A stretch of DNA of 64,000 nt from Rhizophagus irregularis (GCF_026210795.1 NC_089454.1:2046001-2110000), one strand, 5' to 3'. Numbered from the stretch's first letter, positions 1-14,315 are shown. The notes: generated from the sequence alone by a model not told the origin. Numbers and translations: made by a program.

Positions 1-280
1 ATTGTTTCTTAATGATTATTGAGTTAATAAACTAACTAAAATTTGAAGAGATAATTCCTTAAAAGGATAAATATATTTTCTCGAAAAATCATAGAAAATA
101 AATATTACACGCATATTGTAAATTCATATTTGATCGTCGGAATTATTACGAAACTTCATTAATCCCACTATGGTAAGAATGTTACTAATTTACCAGTTCA
201 AATTTTAATATTTACATATATCTTGTAAACGCATTGTAAGGTGCATTGGCCATTGGTGATTGATGATGTCCGGTTTTGAC

Positions 281-344
281 CTGTAATCCCTGTAATCGTC
301 CAGTAATCGTAATCGTAATCGTTCGGTAATCGCTCGGTAATCAG
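281..344. repeat. GTAATCGT short tandem repeat
   Basis: A run of imperfect units based on GTAATCGT, with variants such as GTAATCGCTCG, repeated about eight times. It is a simple degenerate tandem repeat; no function is apparent. Confidence 0.7.
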
Positions 345-3219
345 AGTTTCCCCCATTTTGAAAACGCCGATAAGCAATCTTTAGATAAGATTAGCTGATA
401 ACAAAATTGGAGATTAAGCTGCTGTTGAATTTAGAAGATTATAAACCTAAGTCCCTTTTTTATATATTTTAAATATATTTTTATATAGCACTCTATTTAC
501 TACTACTATATTACTAAGAATGTAACTCACCATATCAACCAATGTTGTCCATATCCTTCATGTCCTTCATTCGTCAGTTAAAAACCTTGTTAAATTCTGT
601 CGATACCATTGTTATATATTTAGAGAGAATTTGTGAAGCTGTTACCGTTATACAATAGATATGAAGTTATCAAATGGATAACCGGTATTTGATGTGAACA
701 AAAATGCGAACAAAATTATGGAAACAACATGATGCCTCTTATGATTATATCGTCTGAAAGGCTATCATAGTAAGACCACGCTGTTTTTGAAAGTTATTAC
801 TGATTTTGTGCATAAAGAACTGTATTAGCCCTACAGTTCTCTATCAATCTAGTGATGGATAATAATAGCGGACAAAACATATATTAATCAGTCTTGCTAC
901 AGAAGAAATGCGAACCTCTGATGAATTCTAAGGTCTTTACTTGAACAACTTGAACAAAAATCCAGAAATAAATAGAGATTGATGTGTGATGTTCAGCAGA
1001 TTTCATGATGATTTTTTATATTCATATTTCACCAGCATCGTCAAGCCAATGTTGGATCATATCCTCTTCAGAATATTAATATATGGTAAACTTAGTACCC
1101 TAAGATCCAGATTCCCAGATTTCACTATTCTATTTCAAAAATTATACAATTTGTTGTTCGCTGATACTTATTAACAAGATGATTGATGAAGTTAACATAT
1201 ATTACACAACATTTTAAGCAATAAATTCAATAAATTAGTAAGAAACTTACTTGAAGTGTGTTTGCGCGTAAATACACAAAAATATTAAAAGGTAAATATT
1301 TGTTCCTTCATTCTTCGTCAATTAGCAATGATAATTTCATTTAATTTACGAAAATCTATAGTAAGATAGCAAGTAAAATATGTAAAATTAATTTATTATA
1401 TTCATTAATTATTTAAAATTACTAAACAACTTGTTATTCCTTGTTTACCTTCATTTATTTAAAAGATTTGACAGGGAGAGAAAAATATCCTCAAAAAATT
1501 CTATATCACGAAATATTTTTTTTTTTTAAAAAAAATTTTTTTTTTTGCTGCTGTACACTCCGGGGATAATTTCCATTAAACATCAGACTACGCTGAATAT
1601 CAAACGCGGAGTGGTGTAAAAAGGTGTTGGGTTTGTAGTAGGTTATTAAAAGATAGGATAAGTCTCCTCAGAGTAAGATATTTAGGATAGAGTCGTATCG
1701 CTTGAAAAAATAATAATCGTGTATATTACTTCATGTATCACGGAATCTTTGTATTTACTACAAATAAAAAATTCGCATCACTTAATATTTCTAGTATGTC
1801 AATTTACAAGGCAATTAGGGATGAAACAGATCGGTAAGTTAGATTGATAACAAAGATCTGGATTATTACTAATTTAGGGCAATACTCTTTTGCTTCAGCT
1901 TCGACCTTCAAGAAATATATAAGTAGGAAGTGAGCGTAGGAGGATTCGATTCTTAAAGGAATCATTTTCTCTCTACAATTCATTATTATGGCCAGTGAAC
2001 CTTTAACAAGCACTTCAGGAGTTCAAACAGACGTTACGGAGGTTTTCCAACTTGAAGCATTCTCACTAAATTACCTATGAAATCAAGACATTTCAACTGT
2101 ACCCAACTACAGAAACGAAGTGCCCTTCCTGTCCTTCATGTCCCATAACTATTAATATTCACAATTTTGCAAATCTAATTATCAACTAATTGATGACTAG
2201 TTGTACAATCAAGACGCGTCTATTCAAAGGGGTCGTATAAATTGATTAAGCGGAATTTCAATTTATGTAATAAAATTATTAATTTTAGCGTAAATAAATA
2301 CCTTTCCTCGTCTTGATATGCGCACATCACAAGTTGATTATAAAAAGATATAAATAATCTCATGTTTTTCTTCTACAAAACTTATTCTCACCAGTCACTC
2401 AAAATTTCTTGTAATGATGTTATCAAGGTATGTACTTTTCCTTCGTTAGAAATGTAAAATTGGCTTTGGTGGTACTCTATATATATATATATATATTGAA
2501 GTGATAGTTCCTTCGTGGAAACGTGGAAGTGATGCTTCCCTTTGTGAAGGATAACTAATAAAATTCCTAGTGCTATTAAAAGTTTCTTTGAATTTATCTG
2601 TTGTTACTTGTTAGGTCCACTGAATGTACTTTCCTTACAATAGTTTGATTGATTGATCGAGATCCAATCTATGTTACACCACCTCTTGCTCTAACCCCTT
2701 TTTTTAGGTACTTGCTGTAAAATTCTAGCAAACAAATGAAGTTTGAAGGGCGTAAGTTATTTAAGTATAGACTATAGATAAATGGCTACGAAACGAAGAT
2801 TTTATTTTTGAAGAAGCTTCATAGCACTATATATATTAAAATTGAATTTACATGAACCTCTAAGCTAAAATATAAGTTTACTGGTTTCGTGCACTTCAAT
2901 AAAGACCATGATATTTGGATTTTTCGCGATAGAGTTTATTTTTTTTTAGAAAGGTAGTTGGAATTGTCAAATACATGAAAGTGATGATATAAGAGGTACA
3001 AAGTACACATAAATTCGCGATAGAGTTGAAGCCGTACGTTTAATGTTTCTGTTCCAAAGTTTTAACTCGGGTAAGAATTTAGCTTAATTAAAAAAAATCT
3101 CTCTTTATTAAAATTATTCTCATTATTTAGTAATGATAATGAAGTCAGAATTAATTACGCGGTTTTTGAAGGGCACATAATTTCACATGATACGAACAGT
3201 GTTTGAAACTCAATATGGG

Positions 3220-3600
3220 TGAATATGCGTTGCTAAAACTCTGCACATGACCAAAATTTTATGTGCAATCTGCGCACATCTGCGCACATCGCGCACATAC
3301 CATATATCTGATATTTATAAAAATTTTTAAAACGCTAATAATATTTGAATTTTTTATTTATAATGTAAGGATAATAGTGTTTATTGGCATTTTTATGAAC
3401 TTGAACTTAATAATATAATAAAGGTTTTTTACAATTTCATGTATTTTTTTTTATAGAATTTTAAATTTCCAAAGTATCGTCCACTAGAAAAAATGAATTA
3501 TGCATAAAAAACATTTTCCGCACATCATTTAGAAATTGCGCACATAAAAATTAAATTGCAACACATAAAATTTCTAATAATATGCACATTTCGCAAATGA
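3220..3600. repeat. GCGCACAT motif cluster
   Basis: The hexamer GCACAT or its reverse ATGTGC occurs about ten times in under 400 bases, in two groups around 3240-3300 and 3520-3590 separated by an AT-rich spacer. TGCGCACATC is repeated directly next to itself near 3270. The cluster may be a degraded inverted-repeat element, but no clean terminal repeats or target-site duplication were found. Confidence 0.45.
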
Positions 3601-3834
3601 TTTAAAATTTGAATTCCAGACACTCAACAATCTTTACTATAACCAATAAGTAATAATATGACTTTTGATAGTTTCATATCCTTTATCTTTTAACATTTTC
3701 ATTATTAGCATCAAAAATTGAATTAAATACTTTTCCGTCTATGGAATTATAATATTGTCTTGATATTTTATTTTTTTCAATGTTTTACATGACACATTAA
3801 ATTGAATAAATTCTTAAATTTATAGGATTTTTTT

Positions 3835-5544
3835 TTAACGCTTTTTTTTTAAGAAATATAGAATAATACTAATTGAATATGTAAATCTCGGGAGCTTCAC
3901 CTTGAAAAATTTACTCCAGGAATCTGCTTCCCAATACGCATGTGAGTTTTTCCAGTACTCGGGGTATCGGATCTTACTCAAAACTTCGTCCTCCATTGTT
4001 AAATTAATCAACAAATACTGGTACACAAAATTCTTCCATAAAACAAGCCCGATCAAAGCTGTTTGGGCTTGTGATTGGTGAAGTTTTCGTAACCTCTCTT
4101 TAAGGCATTCCATTTTGTGAGATATTGGAGTCCCCATAAGCACTATAATAGTAGGATGGTAAAATTTAAGTCCTGACTTTAAGACTGAGTCTTTGAATTC
4201 ATTGTCTTGAAATTCTTTCATAATAAATTTTAATGTAGAAATCTTCACTTTTGGGATCCTATGAAGATGCATCTAAAGATCTAATGTTGATAATTCCTTT
4301 GATAAGATTTTGATGTGACTTTTTTCATAGATTTTTTTGTCAATAGAATCCAAAAATAATTCCCAAAGTATTTTCCTGAAACCTTCAGTTTTACAATAAG
4401 TTATTTTTCTAGCGGTCAAATTTAATTCTTTACATTCTATCTGGAAAGAGTATTAGAATTATGAATTTGTTTTTTTTATATTTTATTTTAAAGGACTTAG
4501 ATTTCAATTTACATTATTTTGAATAGTAGTAGGACCATCTTCGTCTGGGATTAACTGATCTTCCTCTTTGCTTTCTTCCAATGGGACTTTAGCAGCATCC
4601 AACAATGGAATCCGGCTCTCGATATTTTCGTCTATTTCCATTTCCTCATCCTCTCTACTCCCAATAGTTTTATCACTTTCATAAGTTCCTGTAATTCAAA
4701 GTATAGAGCATTGAACAGTTTATCAGAAACTTATGAAACCTTTTATGAATATTATATCAAAAAATTAAGAATTATTTTTCATAAATAAGTATTGTTTTTT
4801 TTTCTTTAGATATTTTAAGAACAAGTTATTTTAATTGAATATTCCTTTTTTTCATTTACTTTTAATTTATTACATTATAAATTATCACATTTTGGGTTAA
4901 GAAAAAATTATATAAGACTTCATATATGACTAAATATTTTGAAAATAATACATACGCTTATCAGTTCCATAAAATTATACTTTGTGACCTTTGCAATAAT
5001 GACTTTTGGGGTCATTTCTTTTTTCGCAATTTTTAGCTGATGATTTTTTTTCTAATCACGAAGTAAAATAAGTAAAATGTTTATACTCAAAATAAAAACA
5101 ACTTAAATTCCATACATCATTCATTCGTCCATTTGCATGTAAACGTCTATTGTCGCTATTGATCCTTCCTTGTTTTTTATAATTATTTCAGCTTCATTGT
5201 GACTTATGTAAAGACATAAGCTACTTCTTCACCTGTTAAAAAATTGTATTAACCTTACAAATTACCAGTCAAGAAATTACATAATAAATTCATGTAATAT
5301 ATACCTTTTTTGAGTATTCCTGATCAGTTAAAACTATTACATTATTCCTTTTTTCTTTCCCTGAACAGTTTGATTTTTTTTGAATATTGATTATATCTGG
5401 GAATGGTACTTTCTCACTTTGCATTTCGCTGTTAATATTATTTTATTAGTTTTGTGGTATTTTGAAATGAATTTGGTGATTCATCTAAATTGCCAATATT
5501 TGCATTGACCAACTCTCTGTCTTGGTATTCTCAGTAATATCAGT
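3835..5544 (-). pseudogene. Decayed multi-exon gene, unrecognised
   Basis: Four coding blocks can be read on the minus strand with splice-like borders: 5544-5305, 5232 to about 5105, 4688-4513 (preceded by TTACAG, followed by GTAAAT) and 4440-3835 (preceded by CTTTCCAG). The 4688-4513 block is strongly acidic; the last block encodes a Trp- and Lys-rich region. The frame is broken: a stop (TAG, complement of 4273-4275) sits in the last block with open frame on both sides, a TAA interrupts the first block, and the second block needs a frameshift. I do not recognise the family. The spacing and intron borders support a former gene more than chance. The start codon was not found. Confidence 0.45.
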
Positions 5545-5929
5545 CTAAAATAAATAATATTAATTATGAATTTAAATAAAAAATTGTTTAATTAAAAATT
5601 TTAAATTAATAATTACTAGTCTTCTCTCAAAATTCAATGGAAAGATTCATGAAAAATGGACATCATAATTATTTGGATTATGACTATTGTTTAACAGCTT
5701 TGTGAAAAATTAACACAATAATATTATAATATTTCTATAAAAATGATGAGAAAGTTGGAAGAAAAACACAGAAAAATTAACACTGGGAACCCTTAAATTT
5801 AGCTGAATCATCCTTCTTCAATTCAGTATCAGTATATTGAAATCTATCACTAAGTGTCCTTTTTATAATGGGAATTATATTTTAAATTACATGTGCTTCA
5901 ATAGTCTAACAATTTTTGTGATCTTTAAC

Positions 5930-6100
5930 CTATTTGTAACATCAAGTCTGAAAATAATCTTATCAAAATCCTCTTTAATCTTAGCAAGATCAAGATTACA
6001 AAGTCTCTCCTCTCTTCGATTAATTCATCAACAGATTACAAAGTCTCTCCTCTCTTCGATTAATTCATCAACTATATTTTCGTTGTCACTGTATGGTCTC
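5930..6100 (-). pseudogene. Possible minus-strand exon fragment with 40-bp duplication
   Basis: A 40-bp unit starting AGATTACAAAGTCTCTCC is perfectly duplicated in tandem at 5993-6032 and 6033-6072. On the minus strand the region reads like coding sequence, with an acidic and basic stretch ending near 5886. Because 40 is not a multiple of three, the duplication puts the two copies in different frames. The long plus-strand frame here (5837-6226) has low-complexity composition and is probably a shadow. No family is recognised. Confidence 0.3.
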
Positions 6101-6229
6101 AATATGGTGGTGGTGATGATGATGATGGTGATGACATTAATTTGGCGTGGAGGCATTTTGTTAAATTTAAAAAATTTTGTTAAGAAGATTTTAGGAAAGA
6201 AAGTGGTCTTAATTTGCTTATTATAATAA

Positions 6230-9200
6230 ATTTGTAATTGATAGGTTAATTGATGATAACTTCATTATCCCTCTCACATATACAAAAATGGTAAATTTCG
6301 TCAAAAGTTATCTTTAACTTTATTAAGCAATCAAAAATAAATAGGGTCTAAGACTGGAAGGAGTTATATTCACCAAGATAGTATTCAAGTTTTTTTTTTG
6401 TGTTTCACTTTCTTTTCTTCTATATGTTTAATAATAAGTTAGAAGATAATTCTAGTTCATTAGTATTTCAAATATTCTTACTAACCTATCAGTTTTTTTA
6501 GTTTAGTAATATTTCTTTTTTTACATCCTCATCTATAATGAAAAGTAATCATAGGCACTTTTTATAACTTATCTCATTGAAATGACAAGAAAATAGTTAC
6601 CTAAAGATAAATTAGATTTTCTACTACTAGAGAAAATATTTTATGCTTAACATTATAATAATTTTATAGTCTCAAAATAAATGTTTTAAAGTATGATTCA
6701 TTCCAAGTGTTTGCTCTAATACTCGTATTCCTGCTCCATTTGCTAGTTTCAATAATTTGTTTCCATATAGGTGCAGAAGAATCTGAAATAAAAGCTGGAT
6801 GGCCTTTTAGTTAATTTACTATGGTGGTAAATATTAAAAAAGAAGGCTTAATTGAGTTGCTATAAGGCTTAAAAAAAAAGGATATCGGATGTATGTTTTT
6901 CCCTCACATAAACACGTTAGAGTTTTTTTTGTGTCAATAATATAAGTTTGTTAGTCTGAGTCTATATACAAATAATTTTTTTAAAAAATTATATACATTG
7001 TTCTTTAAGATTGTGATTATATAGGAGTGTAAAGATCAGGTTATACTGGAATTGGTAATGAACTAATGATGATGATTCTAAGAAAGATTATAATGCTGAC
7101 GAAATAAAAGAATACCACCTAATATTTATAGATTATCAGGAGAAAAAAATCTAAAATCTAATCAGAATAATATGAGATTTTTTTTTCAATGATGAAACTA
7201 ACAGTCCGAAAAGCATTGTTGTAAAGATGAATAAGAAAATAAACTATTAAATCGCTATTTAAGGAATTATTGCATGCAAAACACTATATTTAACTTTTAT
7301 ACACACACAAGAAGATCGCGAAATTTACCACACGAAAATGAAAAACAATTTAGTTTTAATTCTTTCTAGTTAGGTCCTTTTTGCATCAACTTATTGGTTT
7401 GATTGTTTCCATTTAAATTGTCTTACGAGATAAGCTATATTTTATAAATTCACATTACGATTTCAATAATTCAATCATCATCCCTTAATATCCCTTAATA
7501 ATAAACAATAACCTAAAAAAAAAAATGAAAAAAATAAGAAAAATTCTCAGAAAATTCCATTAATTGACCTTTTTTTTATAATGTTATGTATAAAATTAGG
7601 GGCGAATTGTTTTATATATTCATGATAAAAGTAGAGTTTTATCAAAATAAATTTTGAGTTTTCAATAATTATATTAAATACAGTTTCAAGATAAAACTGG
7701 CAAGAGTAAGCGGTACAAGTATGTAAAATTTAGCGGTTAAATTATTTCCACGCATATTTATATTCATGTATATTAATCAATACTTGTGTTTAGAGCCTGA
7801 AAATTTTCCTCTTGTCCTTTAAATCGTAAACAGCTACTTTGGTACAAATCTCACAAAATGGACGAAAAGCTATAATGATGGAGCATGAAAAATCAAATTG
7901 CAATAAAGTTTGATAGCATATGCTTGAAGGCAGGACGTAGGAATAGGACTGTCAGATGATATCATAGAAAGTTTACTTTGACATTGGTCCTACTGACCAA
8001 TATAATGACGACCAGATTTGGAAAACATTGAGAAACCGATGATGAGAATTCGACCAACTTTTTCGACCCGGAGTAGCCTTCTACAAATATACCATGGTAT
8101 GAATGAAGACTGACTTTCATGTTTTTTAAATTCTTTTAGCATCAACTTTAACTTTTATCTGCTAAAGGGCAAAAAATCAGGCGGGATTTCAGACGTCATC
8201 ATTTCAGTCACAAGATTACCGAACGTGATACAGGCACACCACGAAGGTGTTTCTACAGGTCTTAATAACTCTTCCATTACAATCAGAATCCCCACCAGTA
8301 CTAAAGGCATATGCTTATCTAGCTCAACGAGCAAAGGAGAATCCTCATTCCCTAAATTTTCTTTCTCATGAATTAGTAAAAAAAATATGAAATTTTATTA
8401 TTTTAAATCGATTTTAAAATTTATTTTATCTTCAGTCTATTGAATTCAAAAAGAACTAAATTTTTTTTTTTTATCCAAAATTTTCAATAAAGTATATACG
8501 TTAATATATGATTTAGATAAAATAAAAAGTTCACGCATGACCATGATATTGGTTGAGAAACATAATCATCTTTATGCCCATCGATCATTTCTTTAATTTG
8601 ACTATATTGACTTATAAAACGATCTATTATTTCTTGGTGACTATCGGTTTGATTCCTGTAAATGGCCTTAACATATCTGATACCCTAATTTTACATAATA
8701 TAAAATTTTCTAGCCTTGCCGTAGTGCAAAAATTTTCTTAATTTTCTTTTAACTATTCTTAACCAAGCCAATACTTTCAAAGTTAATTTAAAATTAAGCA
8801 TTCATAATAATATTACAATATGCTAACGATTAATTTAGTATTTTAACGATTAATTTTTTTTTGACCTTTGGTGTAAAAGTTCTTGAATTTCGTATCCGTT
8901 ATTGTAGTCTCATTGAAAGATGGTTAAATCAATAGAGGGTACTGGTGAGCTAGATTGTGTGCTTCTTTTATTCCTTTCCTTTTTACATTCAAACAATAAT
9001 AAATGTGTTCAAACACAAAGCAAAAAATAAGCCTGCCCTAATGTGATCACTGAAGAACTACTGAAGAATAATACAAAAAATCGAGTCTCTAACTCCTGTT
9101 TTATTATATAATAGTAGTGTGATATAACACGTAAAAAACGAATACAAATCCATGGTACATGTTTCTATATGCAATGCACCATAATTTCACCATTATTTTT

Positions 9201-9332
9201 GATTAAAATACTTTAATTCATCTTGAAAAATAGTGGGTCTGTGGTTTGACAATGGAATGGATTCTATACCATCGGAGCTAATGTCATATTTTCCTAACAC
9301 CTCACTCAGACTTTAATAGGACGAAGAAAATT
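6230..9332. other. Intergenic, no supported gene
   Basis: AT-rich with no intact gene. Around 8165-8390 the plus strand reads briefly like coding sequence ending before a TGA, but without intron borders or a start. I see no repeats with clear boundaries. Confidence 0.45.
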
Positions 9333-9583
9333 TCAATTTTTTCTTTTTAATTTTCTTGGCGAGGTCCGCAGATCCCAAATTGTATATATTCTTCTTGTCT
9401 TGAGAAATGAACGACCGATAATCTCTTGCTTTTCTAAAATTTCGAGAACCTTATTATATTTCAAGTCCTCCTTACGGAAGAAATCGATAAGTTCCTTCGT
9501 TTTGAATTCAACTAAAGTAGGAGCATTTCAGGGGTGAAAATTGGAACAGGAGTATTCATTCTGACATAACGTTTTGTAGGCTC
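9333..9583 (-). pseudogene. SAM-domain-like fragment
   Basis: Read on the minus strand this piece gives a helical segment of the form EFKTKELIDFFRKED followed by LEILEKQEIIGRSFLK. That matches the pattern of SAM-type helical domains (KTKELxxFL, LExLExQxIxGRxFL) that I recall as common in Rhizophagus proteins; that family link is from memory. A proline-rich lead-in of about 20 codons is in a different frame, so at least one frameshift separates it. The piece ends at a TGA (complement of 9333-9335) soon after the domain. It is probably a fragment of a repeated gene. Confidence 0.4.
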
Positions 9584-10693
9584 GGTTGAAAAAAGAGAAT
9601 AGTTAGCGAAAGAATTATTATTTTGGAGAAGATTTATGTGACCGTTCACATGGTATTGCATGGCATTTCGGCAAAATACGCCTCGACACATAATATCTTT
9701 AGGGTTGAGTATATTTATGTTGCGAAAGAAAATTGGGTTAAATAAAAAATAAATTTAGGTATAATTTCGGATATTTTGAGGGGCGAACGCTTATAGTGAT
9801 CATCAGTCTACTAGCTCCCTGTGAATACATTGTTTTTATATAAATAACCAATATAAAAATTTCTAATTTATTCGCTGATCGGCAAATGTACAATAATTTA
9901 TAATATATACAGTATACAGTATATGTATTTACTGTAGAATAAAAATTAAACTATTGATTATACTATAATAGATGGCTTTGAAAATTTGTGTAATTCAGAA
10001 AGATTTACATTTTTCAAATGAGAAAGGTTTCTTTAATTTATCTGTAATATCAATATTATTTTTCAAGTGTAGTAGTAATAGTTCTGAAGCTTTTTACCCA
10101 TTTTTAAAATTTTTTAAAATGGATTCTATCCGATCCTAGTAAAATTTTTGCCAAGATATAATTAATACATATAAATGTCAATTTTTTTAGTCAATCTTTA
10201 CTGATCTAGATAATTCCGATTTTCACGAGAAAATAATATTTTTTTAGTAATTGTTAACATTAAATTAATAAACATAAGAGGAAGTCTAAATTAAAGCCAA
10301 ACTTAACATTTCAGGATTAAGTAACAAAAACTTTTTTATTTTTAATCTAATTATATATTTTTCGGCTTTTTATTTTAATTACTTATTCAAGCCAATTTGT
10401 GTAATTGTACGATTGTGTAACAAAATAGTAAAGACATGTAAATTAATTACAATACAACTAAATACAATTGATATTATACTTGTAATACTATTATATAGAA
10501 AACCTTAATTTAAAATAATTTATACTGTAAATTTAGAGTTATGTTTTTGGAGTTGTTATCCGTAAAGTTTCTTGTGTTCATTCTTGTGTGTACAGTACTT
10601 TTTTTTGCATATATTGAGTGTTTTCCATTCGCAAGATTCATTCTCTAAGTCCATTAGGTACTTTTTTTTCCCGTTCATTATATTGAAACGAAT
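9584..10693. promoter_or_regulatory. Upstream region of the 10.7 kb gene
   Basis: About 1.1 kb with no gene. It contains T-rich tracts immediately upstream of the ATG at 10694, as expected for a fungal promoter, and an alternating ATAC/GTAT segment at 9900-9930. No specific operator or TATA position can be assigned with confidence. Confidence 0.3.
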
Positions 10694-13600
10694 ATGATGC
10701 AGTCATCTTTTGGACTTTTCCTAAATGAGACTAATTCGAGGCTTATGATGTTACTATATATTTGTTTTATAATAATTTTCTTGCCTCAATTGAGTTTTGC
10801 CGATGTTGCTAAGTCTTTTTCAATTGAAACTGAAAGTAACGATCAAAAAATAATTCAAGGAATTAGTTATCATGATGGAACTATCTTATTAAGATTAATT
10901 AATAGAGAAAGAGATCCCACAGATTGTAAGACGCAAAATTTAACGTTTACGATTATTGAGAAAACTTGGATTCTGGATTATACTGGAGAACCATTTCTGG
11001 ATTTTGTTAATTCTAATAGGAATTCTACAGATGATTCTATTATAGATAAAATAAATTTTTGTTCAAATTCAATTGAAAATTTTCTTCCAACATCAGGATC
11101 ACCATCTCCTTATGGGTTCGGATGTAAATTTCCTCCTTATGGGTTCGGATGTAAAGTTACATGTGACAATTCAGAAAACCAACCTCCAGCATGTAATAAC
11201 CTTCCAAAATGCAGCGAAACCCAGCAGGTTCTCGGATGTGATGGTGAGACATTGAATTGTGTGAAGTATCCGACATCTCCCAAATGTGTAGAAATTGCAG
11301 TTACAAAGGCAAATCTTACTGGTGAGCCATTAGACTGTGCAAAATATCCAGGAGCTAACGTATGTAACATAGATTGTTCTAATATACCGTATTTACCTGG
11401 ATGTGATGATTGCAATAATAATAAGGATGCTTTAGGATGTGATGTATGTAATAAAGATTCACTTAATCCGAGATGTAAAAGTGGTTATTGCGATAATTAC
11501 CCCGATGCACCAGAATGTGGCTTAATTAACATGGATAAAGTAAAAATTCATGCAGTTGATGATAAGAATGGAAACAAATTTATTTTGGCTACATATTATT
11601 GTTATGATTTCGCAACAGATTTCGATTGTGGTAGATTATTCGATATGGAGGGAGTTCAAATCAAGTATGTAAAATCAATAAACGTACTATACACCCTACT
11701 TACAATATATATATATTGTATTGATTATATTTTTGATATTTTAATACAGAAATTATAACTTTGTCATTGTTTGTGGTGGAAAATTTTTTAAGTATCTTAA
11801 ATACCTTAGTGATATTGATGAATTGGAATTTTTATGTTATAATTTCGAAAACGATATATTACAATTGACTATTAATGAAAAACCCATGTAAGTTAAATTA
11901 AAGTTAAATATATATATTGTATATCCTTTTTTTATCTTTTACTCATATAATTTTAATGCTTAGACTTTCTTTAAACACATCTAACTTTAACTCGAATCTT
12001 TTGAGTGTATTCGTAACAGAAGACGGTGGATATGGTATAGTAAATCGTAGTGATGCAACAATCTTTGTTACACTTTTACAAAATAATAAAACATTTAAAA
12101 ATTATTTTCAAATTCACTTGCGAAATTACGAAATAATAGAAATAACACGTATATACGTATGTAATATAGCATATCAGTCATCAGGTTATAGTTGCGTTAT
12201 TCAAACAACTGAAAGTGGTCAATTAACAACATATTATGAAGTTGATTTCTTAAGCAATGGTATTTATAACACAACAAAAATTAACTTACCTCTAAGGGTG
12301 AACGATGGTATTACCGATGTTCAGCCATTAAATTTTGGTGGTTATGTTATTAAGACAATACATAGAATTTACGGAAATGTAACTTTCTATTTTATTAATA
12401 ACAATGGAGAAGTAAAAGAAGTGATTAATTTCAAGACTCTTGACATTTACACTAGTTTTGTAACTTCCGATAACATTATCGTTTTTATTCCATATGAATC
12501 TTCAATTTTTGATTTTAGTTACAAAAAACTTTCTATATATGTCAATTATCATTTTAAAAATATTTCCCTAGGTAAGTATTTTAAATGAATAAATAAATAA
12601 AAGTATTTATATTTAACTTTGTTTTTCTTATCTCCGTAGTTGAAGGAGGTGAAACATTTCCGGGAGGACCAGGGGGATATGGAAGTTCAAAAATATTGTC
12701 TACAACTCCATTAAAAAATTCTACAAATCTTCGAGATGATATACTATCTAAGGAATTTACCATTAAATATAATACATCTATAAGCCCATCAACAGGAAAT
12801 TTTAGTGTTTACCAAGTTATTTATGACTTTCCGGACTTTCCGTCTTATGTAACCTTAAAACAAACTATTCCCGCGAAAAATGATCAATTTGTTACATTTT
12901 ACGATGACACTGTTAAATTGCAGATATTGAATACTACCATTAGTAAATTTAATGCTATTTATTTTATTACCGTCGATGATGATTTTGTAAAAGAAACAAA
13001 TGGTCAGAATGTTATAGGTATTAGAAAAAATATTTGGAGATTTAATGGTAAGTTTATTATTTAGTCAGTATAGTTTTCTTACGCTGCGTATCATAATATT
13101 AATCGGATATTAATCGGAATATTTTGTATTTATGTTTAGTTACATTCGCTTCGGATAATTTTTTAAATGAATCGGAAAGTGCAATCATTCGACTGACAAT
13201 CAAAGGAACAAAATATTATACTAATCTTACTTCGGTTCATAAAAACGAATTTGTATTTTCAATGGAAAGTCAATTACGTAAAGCAATTTCATGTACAGGT
13301 TGTCTAAATATTACCAAATATTTTCAATATGATGCTCATACTAGTTATAATGCCAAATTTAATTCTACAGCATATAATGCTCAGATTTTAATGAGAGTCG
13401 ACATTAATGCTACAGACGAACGGAGTTCAAATCAACTTTTAAAAGATTTAAATGATACAATCGTATATAAAGAAATCAATTCATTAGTATTTGGAAATAC
13501 TACTTACCTTGATGCATCATATGGAGCTCATCGAACCAAAAATCTTTGGAAGGAATATTGGGGATTTCTTCTTGCGGCTTGTATTTTATTTGCTATATTG

Positions 13601-14315
13601 ACATTATTGGTTATTATAAAGCTCATAAGGATGACGCGCGATAAACGTGATCCTCATCAAATTCAGGAAGAAAGAAATCTTTTATCAATTTTCTTATTTG
13701 TATTGATTCTAATTGATTTAGCATTGGATATTACATTCATATCCAATCATGGAAGAGATTACATATGGATTTTCCCTGCAACGTAAGAAAATTTTGAATT
13801 TTTGAAATATATGAATTTATTATACCATTTGAAATTAACTTTTTTTAACATTTTTTTATAGTATCTTCTTTTTAATATTTCCACTATTTCTTAATTTCAT
13901 ATTTGCATGCATTATAATTGTGAAAGAAAGAGAAATTATACAAGGGAAGAAGTTGGGAGTTTTTTATAAGTGGTGGAAAAGTCATCGGATTATAGTGAAT
14001 ACAGCATTATTATTATCATGTCTTGATATTGATGCATTACGAATTATATCATCTAGAGATAAAAGTGGAAGAGTATTCACAGATGAAGGAGAAAAATCGT
14101 TCCTTATTTCAACCGTAGCTGTAATACTTTTTGAAGAAATACCACAACTTTTTATTTATGTTACATATTATAAATTTCATATTAAACCAGCTATAGTACC
14201 AATTCTCGTGCTTTCATCATGTGTAATAATTATAGTATTTAAAATAATTTTTTTAATATACTCCATTATTCATTATCAAGAACGCAAACGCACGAACAAA
14301 ATACAACAAAAATAG
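10694..14315 (+). CDS. Six-exon membrane protein with Cys-rich ectodomain
   Basis: Exons: 10694-11664, 11750-11887, 11964-12571, 12640-13047, 13140-13782, 13862-14315. All introns are GT-AG, 68-92 nt, and keep frame, giving 1,073 aa. The N terminus has a hydrophobic signal (about residues 17-34, MLLYICFIIIFL... ending LSFA). Residues about 115-280 are rich in Cys in spaced repeats of the type YPxxPxC and GCDxC, including a short tandem duplication (PYGFGCK twice). A long predicted extracellular part with many N-x-S/T sites follows. The C-terminal 230 residues hold about six membrane segments (near 847-870, 889-910, 917-945, 966-985, 1002-1025, 1032-1058) with a conserved-looking EEIPQLFIYV. 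I infer a surface membrane protein, possibly a receptor or sensor; no named family is recognised. No stop or frameshift was seen. Confidence 0.88.

Larger units (their letters stand above)
1..3834. other. Intergenic, no supported gene
   Basis: No convincing gene is seen on either strand. The stretch is AT-rich with homopolymer runs (for example 1509-1546, alternating T and A blocks). A 31-codon reading frame starts with ATG at 1987 and could be a first exon, but no matching downstream exon was found. Two small repeat clusters are listed separately. Confidence 0.5.

Noticed and set aside
1509-1546. Hairpin of T and A runs as a terminator
   Set aside because: Such A/T runs are scattered through the window and bacterial-type terminators do not apply in this eukaryotic context.
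11073-11415. Short frames on both strands within the Cys-rich exon
   Set aside because: Shadows of exon 1 of the membrane protein gene.
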